Shown here: piece by piece, positions 6,284 through 13,427 of the stretch
Position numbering within the stretch: the first letter of the stretch is position 1
Layout: each line of letters starts with the position of its first letter
Assembly: GCA_011391285.1 (NCBI GenBank)
Contig: JAABQU010000237.1
Coordinates: 1 to 18,274, forward strand
DNA length: 18,274 nucleotides
Reading direction: 5' to 3'
Source: Thiobacillus sp.
Lineage (GTDB): Bacteria; Pseudomonadota; Gammaproteobacteria; Burkholderiales; Thiobacillaceae
Translations under genes and position numbers: made by a program
The notes under the pieces: generated by a model
Seen by the model: the letters and a program-made list of their open reading frames with translations, nothing else
Told to the model about the DNA's origin: nothing
The model's database searches: none

Positions 6284-6742
6284 ATGTCCGAAGCGCAACA
6301 ACCCGTATTCAATATCGAAAAACTCTTCGTCAAGGATCTGTCGCTGGAAGTGCCCAACGCGCCTGCTATTTACCTGGAACGCGAAGCGCCGCAGATCGAC
6401 GTCAACATGTCGACCGAGAGCCACGCGCTGAGCGAGGACATGTTCCACACCAGCATCACCGTCACGGTGACCGCCAAGATCGGCGATAAAACCATGTTCC
6501 TGGTCGAATGCACCCAGGCCGGCATCTTCCGCATCCAGAACGTGCCGCAGGAGCAGATTCCGATGGTGCTCGGCATCGGCTGCCCCAACATCGTCTTCCC
6601 CTACCTGCGCGAAACCGTGTCCGACGTGGTGATCCGCGCCGGCTTCCCGCCGCTGCTGCTGAATCCGGTCAATTTCGAAGCCCTGTACCTGCAGCAACAG
6701 CAGGCGCAGCAGCAACAGGCCGCTCCCGAGCAAACGCATTGA
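6284..6742 (+). CDS. secB: Protein-export chaperone SecB
   Basis: A 152-residue cytoplasmic chaperone that works as a tetramer. It keeps precursors unfolded and delivers them to SecA. Family hallmarks are 'FNIEKLFVKDLSLEVPNAP' near the N-terminus, 'GIFRIQNVPQEQIPMVLGIG' in the middle, and 'CPNIVFPYLRETVSDVVIRAGFP' then 'LNPVNFEALY' near the end (the SecA-contact face). The last 16 residues are glutamine-rich (QQQQAQQQQ), encoded by CAG/CAA repeats at about 6692-6720, and extend past the conserved core. AGGGAG at 6273-6278 is the ribosome site. The stop overlaps the TTG start of the next gene (TTGA), which indicates translational coupling. Confidence 0.96.
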   Translation: MSEAQQPVFNIEKLFVKDLSLEVPNAPAIYLEREAPQIDVNMSTESHALSEDMFHTSITVTVTAKIGDKTMFLVECTQAGIFRIQNVPQEQIPMVLGIGCPNIVFPYLRETVSDVVIRAGFPPLLLNPVNFEALYLQQQQAQQQQAAPEQTH

Positions 6743-7179
6743 AATTGAGGCTCTTCATCGCCGGTCTGCTGATCGCGCTGGCGCACCCCGCCAGCGCGCT
6801 GGAATACCGCAGCACGGCACGTACCACCCTGCTGTACGACGCGCCATCGACCACCGCCGCCAAAGTCGCCATTGCCGGCAGCGGCCTGCCGCTCGAAGTC
6901 GTTGTCGAAGCCGGAGCCTGGGTCAAGGTACGCGACCACAGCGGCCGCCTCAGCTGGATCGAGCAATCCGCGCTGGGCGGCGCCCGAACCGTCATGGTCA
7001 AGAATGATTCCAGCGTCATCCGGCAACAACCGCGCGCCGACGCCGAGGTCGCGTTTCGTGCCGTGCGCGGCGTCCTGCTGCAGGTCAGCGGCAATATCGA
7101 TGCCTATGGCTGGCTACCGGTCAAGCATGCCGACGGGCTGACTGGCTGGGTCCCTGCACACGAGGTGTGGGGCCGATGA
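6739..7179 (+). CDS. Exported protein with two bacterial SH3 domains
   Basis: This gene has no ATG start. The best start is TTG at 6739, overlapping the secB stop. It gives a 146-residue product that begins with an excellent signal peptide (MKLRLFIAGLLIALAHPASA, cleavage after residue 20). Two SH3b-like repeats follow, at about 27-79 (ending 'GRLSWIEQSAL') and 84-144 (ending 'DGLTGWVPAHEVWG'). Such domains usually bind cell-wall peptides or act as modules of envelope proteins; no catalytic domain is present. There is no good Shine-Dalgarno sequence, which fits coupling to secB. It ends in a 4-bp ATGA overlap with gpsA. It sits between secB and gpsA, which are neighbours in E. coli. The exact role is unknown. 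Confidence 0.82.
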   Translation: MKLRLFIAGLLIALAHPASALEYRSTARTTLLYDAPSTTAAKVAIAGSGLPLEVVVEAGAWVKVRDHSGRLSWIEQSALGGARTVMVKNDSSVIRQQPRADAEVAFRAVRGVLLQVSGNIDAYGWLPVKHADGLTGWVPAHEVWGR

Positions 7180-8162
7180 AACTGTCGGTACTGGGCGCCG
7201 GGGCCTGGGGTACGGCACTGGCAGCAAACTGGGCGCCGCACCTTGATGTGACCCTGTGGGGGCGCAACGCGGCCGAACTCGACGCCATGCGCGCCGCACG
7301 CGTCAACGCCCGCTACCTACCCGGCTGCCCGCTACCCGACACCCTGCATTTCAATCCTGATTTCGATCGCGTCACCGACGCGGCCGATCTCATCGTCATT
7401 GCCGTTCCGACCAGCGGCCTGCGTACCACGCTGGAAGCGCTCTCCCGGCACGCCAAACTTCCGCCGCTGCTCTGGGTGTGCAAGGGCTTCGAGCACGGCA
7501 GCCGCAAGTTGCCGCATCAGCTCCTTGCCGAACTGCTGCCCCATCACACGCAAGCCGGCGTGCTGTCCGGCCCCAGCTTCGCCCAGGAAGTGGCACAGGG
7601 CTTTCCCACCGCACTCACCCTGGCATCCCACGACAGCGCGCTGGCGCAGCATCTGGCTGAAACCCTGTCCGTCCAGCGCCTGCGCATCTACGCCCACGAC
7701 GATGTGATCGGCGTCGAAATCGGCGGCGCGCTGAAGAATGTCATGGCGATCGCCACCGGCATCTGCGACGGCCTCAAGCTCGGCCACAACGCGCGCGCCG
7801 CGCTCATCACCCGGGGGCTGGCCGAAATGACCCGCCTCGGCGTCCGCTTGGGCGGCCACTTCGAAACCTTCATGGGATTGTCCGGCCTCGGCGACCTCAT
7901 CCTGACCACCACCGGCGACCTCTCGCGCAACCGTCAGGTCGGCCTGCGCCTCGCGCGCGGCCAGCAGCTCGACAGCATTCTTGCCGAGCTCGGCCACGTC
8001 GCCGAAGGCGTCACCACCGCGCGCGAAGTGGTCGCGCTCGCCGCCGAAATCGGCGTCGACATGCCCATCGCCCGCGCCGTCTGCCAGATGCTGTTCGAAG
8101 CGCTGCCCGCCGCCCAGGCGGTCGATGCCTTGCTGAACCGGGAAATCAAGACCGAGTTCTGA
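7176..8162 (+). CDS. gpsA: Glycerol-3-phosphate dehydrogenase [NAD(P)+]
   Basis: A 328-residue cytoplasmic enzyme that makes sn-glycerol 3-phosphate from dihydroxyacetone phosphate, the backbone for phospholipids. The N-terminal nucleotide-binding motif is GAGAWGTALA (residues 7-16). 'VLSGPSFAQEVAQGFPT' is the typical central motif. The catalytic lysine is Lys187 in 'GGALKNVMAIATGICDGL', followed by 'GHNARAALITRGLAEM' and 'GLSGLGDLILT'. I chose the ATG at 7176 over an in-frame GTG at 7167, because it gives the family's MKLSVLGAG start and overlaps the upstream stop as ATGA. GAGG at 7162-7165 can serve it. It is the last gene of the secB operon. Confidence 0.96.
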   Translation: MKLSVLGAGAWGTALAANWAPHLDVTLWGRNAAELDAMRAARVNARYLPGCPLPDTLHFNPDFDRVTDAADLIVIAVPTSGLRTTLEALSRHAKLPPLLWVCKGFEHGSRKLPHQLLAELLPHHTQAGVLSGPSFAQEVAQGFPTALTLASHDSALAQHLAETLSVQRLRIYAHDDVIGVEIGGALKNVMAIATGICDGLKLGHNARAALITRGLAEMTRLGVRLGGHFETFMGLSGLGDLILTTTGDLSRNRQVGLRLARGQQLDSILAELGHVAEGVTTAREVVALAAEIGVDMPIARAVCQMLFEALPAAQAVDALLNREIKTEF

Positions 8163-8314
8163 GGCCAGGCTGAAGCAATCGGGGCGGCGCCCTGAATGCT
8201 CGACGCGACGCCCTCACCCCGCCCCAAACAAAAAGCTCAGCCGTCGCGATTGATGCTGCCCTTGGCGCGGGTTTTCTGGTTTGCTGATGACATCAGGTGC
8301 TGGGCGCCGCGCGC

Positions 8315-8339
8315 AAAAAAGGGGCAGACGTTTGCCCCT
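8315..8339 (-). terminator. Rho-independent terminator of the trmL operon
   Basis: Read on the minus strand, AGGGGCA (8339-8333) pairs with TGCCCCT (8326-8320) around a 6-nt loop, and a run of T follows (8320-8315). It lies 13 bp past the stop of the 157-aa gene. The rest of the gpsA-to-8352 spacer shows only a short dyad, CTGATG-A-CATCAG, at 8284-8296. I see no clear terminator for gpsA. Confidence 0.85.
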
Positions 8340-8352
8340 GCGTAAGTGCGGA

Positions 8353-8826
8353 TCAGTTCGCCTGGCTCGCCGCCGCGATGCGCTGGATCATTGACACAAA
8401 TCCCGGGTCTTCGCCCTGCATCAAGGCCGGCAGCGCCGCGCGAAAGTCTTCGCGCGCGCACCACTCGTGCATGTAGTCCTCCCACGACTGCCACAGCCGC
8501 GCCTGCTGCCGGCTCATGTCGTCTTCGTACACCAGCACGTAGGCGCGCTCGAACAGGCTGACCAGGATGGCGAACAGCGCATGCTTGCGTTCCTGCTGGT
8601 CTGCGCTCAGTTCACCTTTCGCCGCGGGCGACAGTAAATTCAGGTCGGCGTTATCGATGACCAGCCGCATGAAGTCGGCGTATTCATCGGACAAGCGCAG
8701 GAAGATTTCTTCCTCGTCGGTCTGGCGGTCACGCCGCCGGTCATAAATGAACACGCCGATCGCAAGCGGCAGACCCACGATGGTGACGAGATAACTCAGC
8801 GCTTCCAGCCATTCGAGTCCGGTCAT
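8353..8826 (-). CDS. Uncharacterised single-span membrane protein
   Basis: A 157-residue protein that I do not recognise. One N-terminal transmembrane helix (about residues 8-27) is followed by a strongly basic stretch (YDRRRDR), which by the positive-inside rule puts the rest in the cytoplasm. The cytoplasmic part is helical and acidic/aromatic, with 'EEEIFLRLSDEYADFMRL' and 'WQSWEDYMHEWC', and a single cysteine near residue 121. No catalytic motif is visible. The ATG follows the trmL stop with no gap, and GGAGG inside the end of trmL lies seven bases upstream, so its translation is probably coupled to trmL. The terminator at 8315-8339 closes the unit. Confidence 0.8.
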   Translation of the reverse strand: MTGLEWLEALSYLVTIVGLPLAIGVFIYDRRRDRQTDEEEIFLRLSDEYADFMRLVIDNADLNLLSPAAKGELSADQQERKHALFAILVSLFERAYVLVYEDDMSRQQARLWQSWEDYMHEWCAREDFRAALPALMQGEDPGFVSMIQRIAAASQAN

Positions 8827-9291
8827 TCAGCTTCCTCCCGCAAAATCGATTTGACGCCAGGCCTCGAACACGACGACGCTGACGGCGTTGGACAGGTTCA
8901 TGCTGCGCGAGCCGGGCAGCATCGGCAAGCGCAGCCGATGCGCCGGGTCGAACTGCGCCAGCACCTCGGGCGCCAAGCCACGGGATTCGGGGCCGAACAC
9001 CAACACGTCGTCGGCCTGGAATGCAACCGTGGCGTAGTTGTGGCTGCCCTTGGTGGTGAGCGCGAACCAGCGCCTGCCGGGCAGCGCGGCCTGCACCGCG
9101 GTCCAGTCCGGATGAACCCGCACGCAGGCCATGTCGTGATAATCCAGCCCGGCGCGCGCCACCTGCTTGTCGGACAGGTCGAATCCCAGCGGTTCCACCA
9201 GATGCAAGCGGCAGCCGGTGTTAGCCGCCAGGCGAATCAGGTTGCCGGTGTTGGGCGGGATCTCGGGCTGATATAAAACAATGTCAAACAT
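8827..9291 (-). CDS. trmL: tRNA (cytidine(34)-2'-O)-methyltransferase TrmL
   Basis: A 154-residue SPOUT-fold methyltransferase (E. coli TrmL is 157). It methylates the wobble ribose of the leucine tRNAs with CAA and UAA anticodons, using S-adenosylmethionine. Motifs are 'YQPEIPPNTGNLIRLAANTG' near the N-terminus, 'LVFGPESRGL' in the middle, and 'LPMLPGSRSMNLSNAVSVVV' forming the C-terminal trefoil-knot cofactor site. It lies close to gpsA, as in E. coli (gpsA-cysE-trmL), but inverted and without cysE. It diverges from gshA across 44 bp. No strong ribosome site is seen before the ATG at 9291. Confidence 0.95.
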   Translation of the reverse strand: MFDIVLYQPEIPPNTGNLIRLAANTGCRLHLVEPLGFDLSDKQVARAGLDYHDMACVRVHPDWTAVQAALPGRRWFALTTKGSHNYATVAFQADDVLVFGPESRGLAPEVLAQFDPAHRLRLPMLPGSRSMNLSNAVSVVVFEAWRQIDFAGGS

Positions 9292-9335
9292 CCGGCTTGG
9301 CCTAAAATAAGTTAACTCTTGAGTCCGCCTATTCT
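9292..9335. promoter_or_regulatory. Divergent promoter region between trmL and gshA
   Basis: This 44-bp spacer is the only non-coding DNA between two divergent genes. TAAAAT at 9303-9308 is a 5-of-6 match to a -10 reading towards gshA. GTTAAC (9311-9316) and ACTC-TT-GAGT (9315-9324) are short dyads next to it. No convincing -35 is found, and there is no clear ribosome site before gshA, so the gshA leader is short and weakly marked. Confidence 0.35.
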
Positions 9336-10631
9336 ATGGTCCCTTACCTCACCACCGCACTCACCGGCCCGCTGCTGGAACTGGAAAAGCGTCTGCTCGA
9401 CGCGCAGCCGACCATCGAGCACTGGTTCCGCCAGCAGTGGAAGGACCAGTCCGCGCCGTTCTACACGTCGGTGGACATCCGCAATGCGGGCTTCAAGCTG
9501 GCGCCGGTCGACACCAACCTGTTTCCGGGTGGATTCAACAATCTCAACCCCGCCTTCATGTCGCTGTCGATTCACGCGGCGATGGGCGCGGTGGAAAAAA
9601 TTTGCCCCTACGCCCAGCGCCTGCTACTGATTCCGGAAAGCCATACGCGCAACACCTTCTATCTGCAGAACGTCGCGGTGCTCGCGCACATCCTGCGCCA
9701 GACCGGACTCATCGTTCGCATCGGCACGCTGATCCCTGAGATCACCCAGCCGACCACGCTGGAGTTGCCTGCCGGCGGTCGTCTTACGCTCGAACCCTTG
9801 GTGCGCACGGGTGACCGCATCGGGCTGGAAGGCTTCGATCCCTGTGCGGTGCTGCTCAACAACGACCTGTCGGCCGGGGTGCCGGACATTCTCAAAGGCA
9901 TCGAGCAGAACATCATGCCGCCGCTGCACGCCGGCTGGGCGACGCGCCGCAAGTCGCGCCACTTTTCCGCCTACCAGCATGTCGCCGACGAATTCGCGCA
10001 ACTGATCGGCATCGACCCCTGGCTGATCGACCCCTACTTCAACCAGTGCGGCCAGATCGACTTCCAGGCGCGCCAGGGCGAAGACTGTCTGGCCGAGAAA
10101 GTCGACGCCATGCTCGGGAAGATCCGCGTCAAATACGATGAGTACGGAATCGACCAGCCGCCCTTCGTCATCGTCAAGGCCGACGCCGGCACCTACGGCA
10201 TGGGCATCATGACGGTGAAGTCGGCAGACGACGTGCGCGAACTCAACCGCAAGCAGCGCAACAAGATGGCAGTCGGCAAGGAAGGCATTGAAGTCAGCGA
10301 AGTGCTGATCCAGGAAGGCGTCTACACCTTCGAGAGCATCAATGGCGCAGTCGCCGAACCGGTGGTCTACATGCTCGACAACTTCGTCGTCGGCGGCTTC
10401 TACCGCGTGCATACCGGCCGCGGCTCGGACGAAAACCTCAACAGCCCCGGCATGCACTTCGTGCCGCTGGCGTTCGACGACACCTGCGTGATGCCCGACC
10501 GCAGCGCCAACCCCGACGCCAGCCCCAACCGCTTCTACGCCTATGGCGTGATCGCGCGGCTGGCCATGCTGGCGGCCTCGATCGAGCTCGACGAGGCGCT
10601 CCACGAAACGCAAGAACAAGCCGTCGCATGA
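9336..10631 (+). CDS. gshA: Glutamate-cysteine ligase, Thiobacillus ferrooxidans type
   Basis: A 431-residue enzyme for the first, ATP-dependent step of glutathione synthesis, joining glutamate and cysteine. It belongs to the distinct proteobacterial family first defined from Acidithiobacillus (Thiobacillus) ferrooxidans, not to the E. coli or plant families. Recognisable stretches are 'VDTNLFPGGFNNLNPAF', 'LIPESHTRNTFYLQNV', 'IVKADAGTYGMGIMTVK' (nucleotide-binding type loop) and 'VVGGFYRVHTGRGSDENLN'. The ATG has only a weak ribosome site. The stop overlaps gshB as ATGA, so the two are translated together. The family is typical of Thiobacillus, Nitrosomonas and relatives, which is the best taxonomic hint in the window. 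Confidence 0.92.
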   Translation: MVPYLTTALTGPLLELEKRLLDAQPTIEHWFRQQWKDQSAPFYTSVDIRNAGFKLAPVDTNLFPGGFNNLNPAFMSLSIHAAMGAVEKICPYAQRLLLIPESHTRNTFYLQNVAVLAHILRQTGLIVRIGTLIPEITQPTTLELPAGGRLTLEPLVRTGDRIGLEGFDPCAVLLNNDLSAGVPDILKGIEQNIMPPLHAGWATRRKSRHFSAYQHVADEFAQLIGIDPWLIDPYFNQCGQIDFQARQGEDCLAEKVDAMLGKIRVKYDEYGIDQPPFVIVKADAGTYGMGIMTVKSADDVRELNRKQRNKMAVGKEGIEVSEVLIQEGVYTFESINGAVAEPVVYMLDNFVVGGFYRVHTGRGSDENLNSPGMHFVPLAFDDTCVMPDRSANPDASPNRFYAYGVIARLAMLAASIELDEALHETQEQAVA

Positions 10632-11581
10632 AGCTGCTGTTCGTCGTCGACCCGCTGGCTAGCCTCAAAGCCTACAAGGACAGCTCGGTGGCGATGATGC
10701 GCGCGGCGGTCGCGCACGGCCATGCGGTGTTCGCAACCGAGACGCGCCGGTTGCAGGTACAGGACGGCATCGCCCGCGCCGCCTGCGACGCGCTCGAGAT
10801 CCGGGCCGACGATGACTGGGTTCGCATCACCGCCACCGGTACGCATGCGCTGAAGGATTTCGACGCCGTGGTGATGCGCACCGACCCGCCGGTGGACACG
10901 GATTACCTGCTCGCCACCCAGCTGCTCGGCATCGCCGAACAGAACGGTGCGCGGGTGCTGAACCGCCCGGCCGCCTTGCGCGATTTCAACGAGAAGCTGG
11001 CGATCCTGAATTTTCCGCAGTTCACCCCCCCCACCCTGGTTTCCGCCGATGCGATGGAAATCGGCGGCTTTCTCGCCGGCCATCAGGACATCATCGTGAA
11101 GCCACTCACCGAAATGGGCGGGTCCGGTATCTTCCGCCTGACGCTTGCCGACCCCAACCGCAATGCCATCCTGGAGACGCTGACCCGGCATGGCCGCCGC
11201 GCCATCATGGCGCAGCGTTACCTGCCTGCGATCAAGGACGGCGACAAGCGCATCCTGCTGATCGACGGCGACGTGGTGCCGTGGGCGCTGGCACGCATTC
11301 CCCAGGCGGGCGAGACGCGCGGCAACCTTGCCGCGGGCGGCACTGCCCGCGCGCAGGCCTTGACTGCACGCGATCGCGAAATCGCCGAGACCCTCGCGCC
11401 GTGGGCCCAGACCAACGGCATCTTTCTCGCCGGCCTCGACGTCATCGGCGATTGCCTCACCGAGATCAACGTCACCAGCCCCACCGGCTTCCAGGAAATC
11501 GCCGCGCAGACGGGACACGATGTGGCGGCTCAATTCATTGCCGTGATCGAGCGTGCCTGTTCAACCCCGCCTCGCCCTTGA
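10628..11581 (+). CDS. gshB: Glutathione synthetase
   Basis: A 317-residue ATP-grasp enzyme that adds glycine to gamma-glutamylcysteine. Family motifs in order are 'MRTDPPVDTDYL' (substrate domain), 'NRPAALRDFNEKLAIL', the ATP-binding 'IIVKPLTEMGGSGIFR', the glycine-rich lid 'AGETRGNLAAGG', and 'LTEINVTSPTGFQE' with metal-binding residues. The length matches E. coli GshB (316). The ATG lies inside the gshA stop (ATGA). It ends 13 bp before apbE. With gshA it supplies the glutathione that the glutaredoxin at 5458-5721 needs. Confidence 0.96.
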   Translation: MKLLFVVDPLASLKAYKDSSVAMMRAAVAHGHAVFATETRRLQVQDGIARAACDALEIRADDDWVRITATGTHALKDFDAVVMRTDPPVDTDYLLATQLLGIAEQNGARVLNRPAALRDFNEKLAILNFPQFTPPTLVSADAMEIGGFLAGHQDIIVKPLTEMGGSGIFRLTLADPNRNAILETLTRHGRRAIMAQRYLPAIKDGDKRILLIDGDVVPWALARIPQAGETRGNLAAGGTARAQALTARDREIAETLAPWAQTNGIFLAGLDVIGDCLTEINVTSPTGFQEIAAQTGHDVAAQFIAVIERACSTPPRP

Positions 11582-11594
11582 CGCACGTTCGCGC

Positions 11595-12593
11595 ATGAGA
11601 TCCACGCGATACGCCCTGTGGTTTTTGCTGCTGTGGTCACTGGCCGCCTGCAGCCCGCCCCCCACGCACCAGCAGCAGGCCTATGTGTTCGGCACCCTGG
11701 TCGAGATCAGCATATACGGAGTGCCTGAAGCGCAGGCCAGCCAGGCCGCCGCCGCGGTGCTGGTGCGCTTCGACGAACTGCACCGCACCCTGCATGCATG
11801 GCAGCCGAGCGAACTGTCGAAACTCAATGCTGCGCTGGCCCAGGACAAGCCGACGATGGTTCACCCCGGGCTCGCGGCAATGCTGCGCGATGCACAGAGG
11901 CTTTCGATCCGGTCAAACGAGCTGTTCAACCCGGCCATCGGCGGCCTGGTCGCGCTGTGGGGCTTTCACGCCGACATGCCGCCGACGCGCGTGCCAGACG
12001 ACAGCGCCATCGCAGGCTGGCTGGCAAAACGCCCCCGCATGACCGATCTCATCATCGATGGCAACACGATTACCAGCCTTAACCCGGCGGTGCGCCTCGA
12101 CCTCGGCGGCTACGCCAAGGGGCGCGCGCTCGACGACGCGGTAGCCCTGCTGCAAGCGCACGGCATCGAGAACGCGCTAGTGAACATCGGCGGCAACGTG
12201 ATTGCGCTGGGTGCACACGGTGAGCGCCCGTGGCGCGTCGGTATCCAGCATCCGCGAAAGCCGGGCACGCTGGCGACGCTCGATTTGCGTGACGGCGAAG
12301 CGATCGGCACCTCAGGCGATTACCAGCGTTTTTTTGAGGCGGACGGGCGTCGCTACAGCCATCTGATCGATCCTCGCACCGGCTTCCCCGCATCCGGCAT
12401 GCAATCGGTGACGGTGCTGGTTGCGGGCAACCAGGCGGGCACGCGCTCGGACGCGCTGTCGAAACCGCTGTTCATCGACGGTGCGGCACGGCTGCCTGAT
12501 CAGGCCGCGCGCCTTGGCATCACCGACTATCTGGCGGTGGATTCCAGCGGGCAAATCCATGTCTCCCCTGCGATGAAGGTCCGGCTTCGTTGA
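11595..12593 (+). CDS. apbE: FAD:protein FMN transferase, lipoprotein (ApbE)
   Basis: A 332-residue periplasm-facing enzyme that attaches FMN covalently to threonine residues of target flavoproteins such as the Rnf, Nqr or NosR subunits. Residues 1-19 are a lipoprotein signal ending in the lipobox LAAC (lipidated Cys19). Family motifs are 'VFGTLVEISIYG', 'NPAVRLDLGGYAKGRALDDA', 'ALVNIGGNVIALG', 'SGDYQRFFEADGRRYSHLID' and the Mg-binding 'SDALSKPLF'. An in-frame GTG at 11553 would lengthen it into gshB, but would spoil the compact lipoprotein signal, so I prefer the ATG at 11595. That ATG has no clear ribosome site. It follows gshB by 13 bp. No target flavoprotein is in the window. Confidence 0.92.
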   Translation: MRSTRYALWFLLLWSLAACSPPPTHQQQAYVFGTLVEISIYGVPEAQASQAAAAVLVRFDELHRTLHAWQPSELSKLNAALAQDKPTMVHPGLAAMLRDAQRLSIRSNELFNPAIGGLVALWGFHADMPPTRVPDDSAIAGWLAKRPRMTDLIIDGNTITSLNPAVRLDLGGYAKGRALDDAVALLQAHGIENALVNIGGNVIALGAHGERPWRVGIQHPRKPGTLATLDLRDGEAIGTSGDYQRFFEADGRRYSHLIDPRTGFPASGMQSVTVLVAGNQAGTRSDALSKPLFIDGAARLPDQAARLGITDYLAVDSSGQIHVSPAMKVRLR

Positions 12594-12608
12594 GCGGTTT
12601 GGGCAACA

Positions 12609-12648
12609 CGCTCGCTCCCTCTCCCCTTGAGGGAGCGGGTTGGGGATA
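12609..12648. repeat. Interspersed CCCTCTCC-type hairpin repeat
   Basis: GCTCCCTC (12614-12621) and GAGGGAGC (12629-12636) form a perfect 8-bp stem around TCCCCTT, followed by GGGTTGGGG. This resembles, as I recall it, a repeat common in proteobacterial intergenic DNA ('CCCTCTCC...GAGGGAGAGGG TTGGGG'). There is no T-tract. It could act as a weak terminator or mRNA stabiliser after apbE. Confidence 0.5.
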
Positions 12649-12649
12649 A

Positions 12650-12685
12650 CCAGCGACTTGCCCGCTCGCGGGCTTAGTCGCATGG
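12650..12685. repeat. Extended palindrome in the apbE-PTS spacer
   Basis: This is a nested stem. CCA (12650-12652) pairs with TGG (12683-12685) across a bulged A. GCGACT (12653-12658) pairs with AGTCGC (12676-12681). GCCCG (12660-12664) pairs with CGGGC (12669-12673) around CTCG. It looks like a REP-type element or transcript-end structure and lacks a T-tract. Confidence 0.5.
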
Positions 12686-12706
12686 CTAGAGGTTCCATCA
12701 GAGGGA

Positions 12707-12731
12707 AACGCGCATTCATGCGCGTTAGAAT
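12707..12731 (+). promoter_or_regulatory. 9-bp-arm palindrome abutting a -10-like box before the PTS operon
   Basis: AACGCGCAT (12707-12715) and ATGCGCGTT (12718-12726) form a perfect dyad with a 2-bp centre. It is directly joined to TAGAAT (12726-12731), a 5-of-6 match to the -10. Transcription from it would start at about 12738, 20 bases before the EIIA start. No -35 is evident, so a regulator bound at the dyad could be needed or could repress. There is no Shine-Dalgarno sequence before 12758. Confidence 0.35.
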
Positions 12732-12757
12732 GCTGCTTTTGGTCTGACATTTCCGCA

Positions 12758-13174
12758 ATGATAGGCATCCTCATCGTCGCCCACGGTTCGCTTGCCGACA
12801 GCCTGGTCGAGTGCGCCACCCACGTGCTGGGCCAGCGTCCGAGCGGGCTCGCCACGCTCGACTTCAAGGGTCACGCCGACCCGGATGAACGGCAACAGGC
12901 CCTGCAGAAACGGCTGGACGAACTGGACGAAGGCGCTGGCATCCTGGTGCTGACCGACGTCTACGGCGCCACCCCCAGCAACACCCTGTGCCGTGTGCTC
13001 GAGCCGGCGCGCGTCGAGGCCATCACCGGCGTCAACCTGCCGATGCTGCTGAAGGCGCTGAACTATCGCGATTCGCTGCCACTGCCGCAACTCATCGAGC
13101 GCATCGTCGAGGGCGGGCGCAACAGCATCAACCATATTTCCGAGACCATGTGCCATGCAGCAACGGGACGTTGA
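12758..13174 (+). CDS. PTS EIIA component, mannose family
   Basis: A 138-residue cytoplasmic EIIA-Man domain, with the phosphorylated histidine at His9 in 'ILIVAHGSLADSL'. Other family marks are 'VLTDVYGATPSNTLCRV' and 'ITGVNLPMLLKAL'. It would take phosphate from HPr. No EIIB or EIIC gene accompanies it, the arrangement known in many beta- and alphaproteobacteria, where the PTS is thought to regulate rather than import sugar. It overlaps ptsH by 20 bp. The ATG at 12758 has no obvious ribosome site. Confidence 0.92.
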   Translation: MIGILIVAHGSLADSLVECATHVLGQRPSGLATLDFKGHADPDERQQALQKRLDELDEGAGILVLTDVYGATPSNTLCRVLEPARVEAITGVNLPMLLKALNYRDSLPLPQLIERIVEGGRNSINHISETMCHAATGR

Positions 13175-13427
13175 AATCGTCAACAAGCTGGGGTTGCACG
13201 CGCGCCCGTCGGCCCGCCTGACCCAGCTGGCTTCCAGTTTCAAGAGCAAGGTATTCATGTCGCGCAACGGCCGCCGCGTCAATGCAAAAAGCATCATGGG
13301 CGTGATGATGCTGGCCGCCGCCAAGGGCTGTAGCGTCACCCTGGAAACCGAAGGCGAGGACGAGGTGGAAGCGATGGATGCATTGGCCGATTTGATTTCG
13401 AGCGGTTTCGGCGAGGAACTCGCATGA
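13155..13427 (+). CDS. ptsH: Phosphocarrier protein HPr
   Basis: A 90-residue phosphocarrier between EI and EIIA. The active-site histidine is His15 in 'NKLGLHARPSARL'. The regulatory serine is Ser46 in 'VNAKSIMGVMML', the site phosphorylated by HPr kinase in organisms that have HprK. The start codon lies inside the EIIA gene (20-bp overlap), and the stop overlaps ptsI as ATGA, so all three are translationally coupled. Confidence 0.95.
   Translation: MQQRDVEIVNKLGLHARPSARLTQLASSFKSKVFMSRNGRRVNAKSIMGVMMLAAAKGCSVTLETEGEDEVEAMDALADLISSGFGEELA

Noticed and set aside
6691..6720. CAG/CAA run as a microsatellite or CRISPR-like repeat
   Set aside because: It is in frame at the end of secB and simply encodes a glutamine-rich tail. 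There are no repeat-spacer units.
7167..7175. Upstream GTG start for gpsA
   Set aside because: It adds three residues before the conserved MKLSVLGAG start. The ATG at 7176 forms a standard ATGA overlap with the previous gene.
8181..8225. GGGGCGG...CCGCCCC inverted repeat after gpsA as a terminator
   Set aside because: The loop is about 31 bases and an A-rich, not T-rich, tract follows on the plus strand.
11553..11594. Upstream GTG start for apbE
   Set aside because: It would extend the protein into gshB and put 14 extra residues before a good lipoprotein signal peptide.
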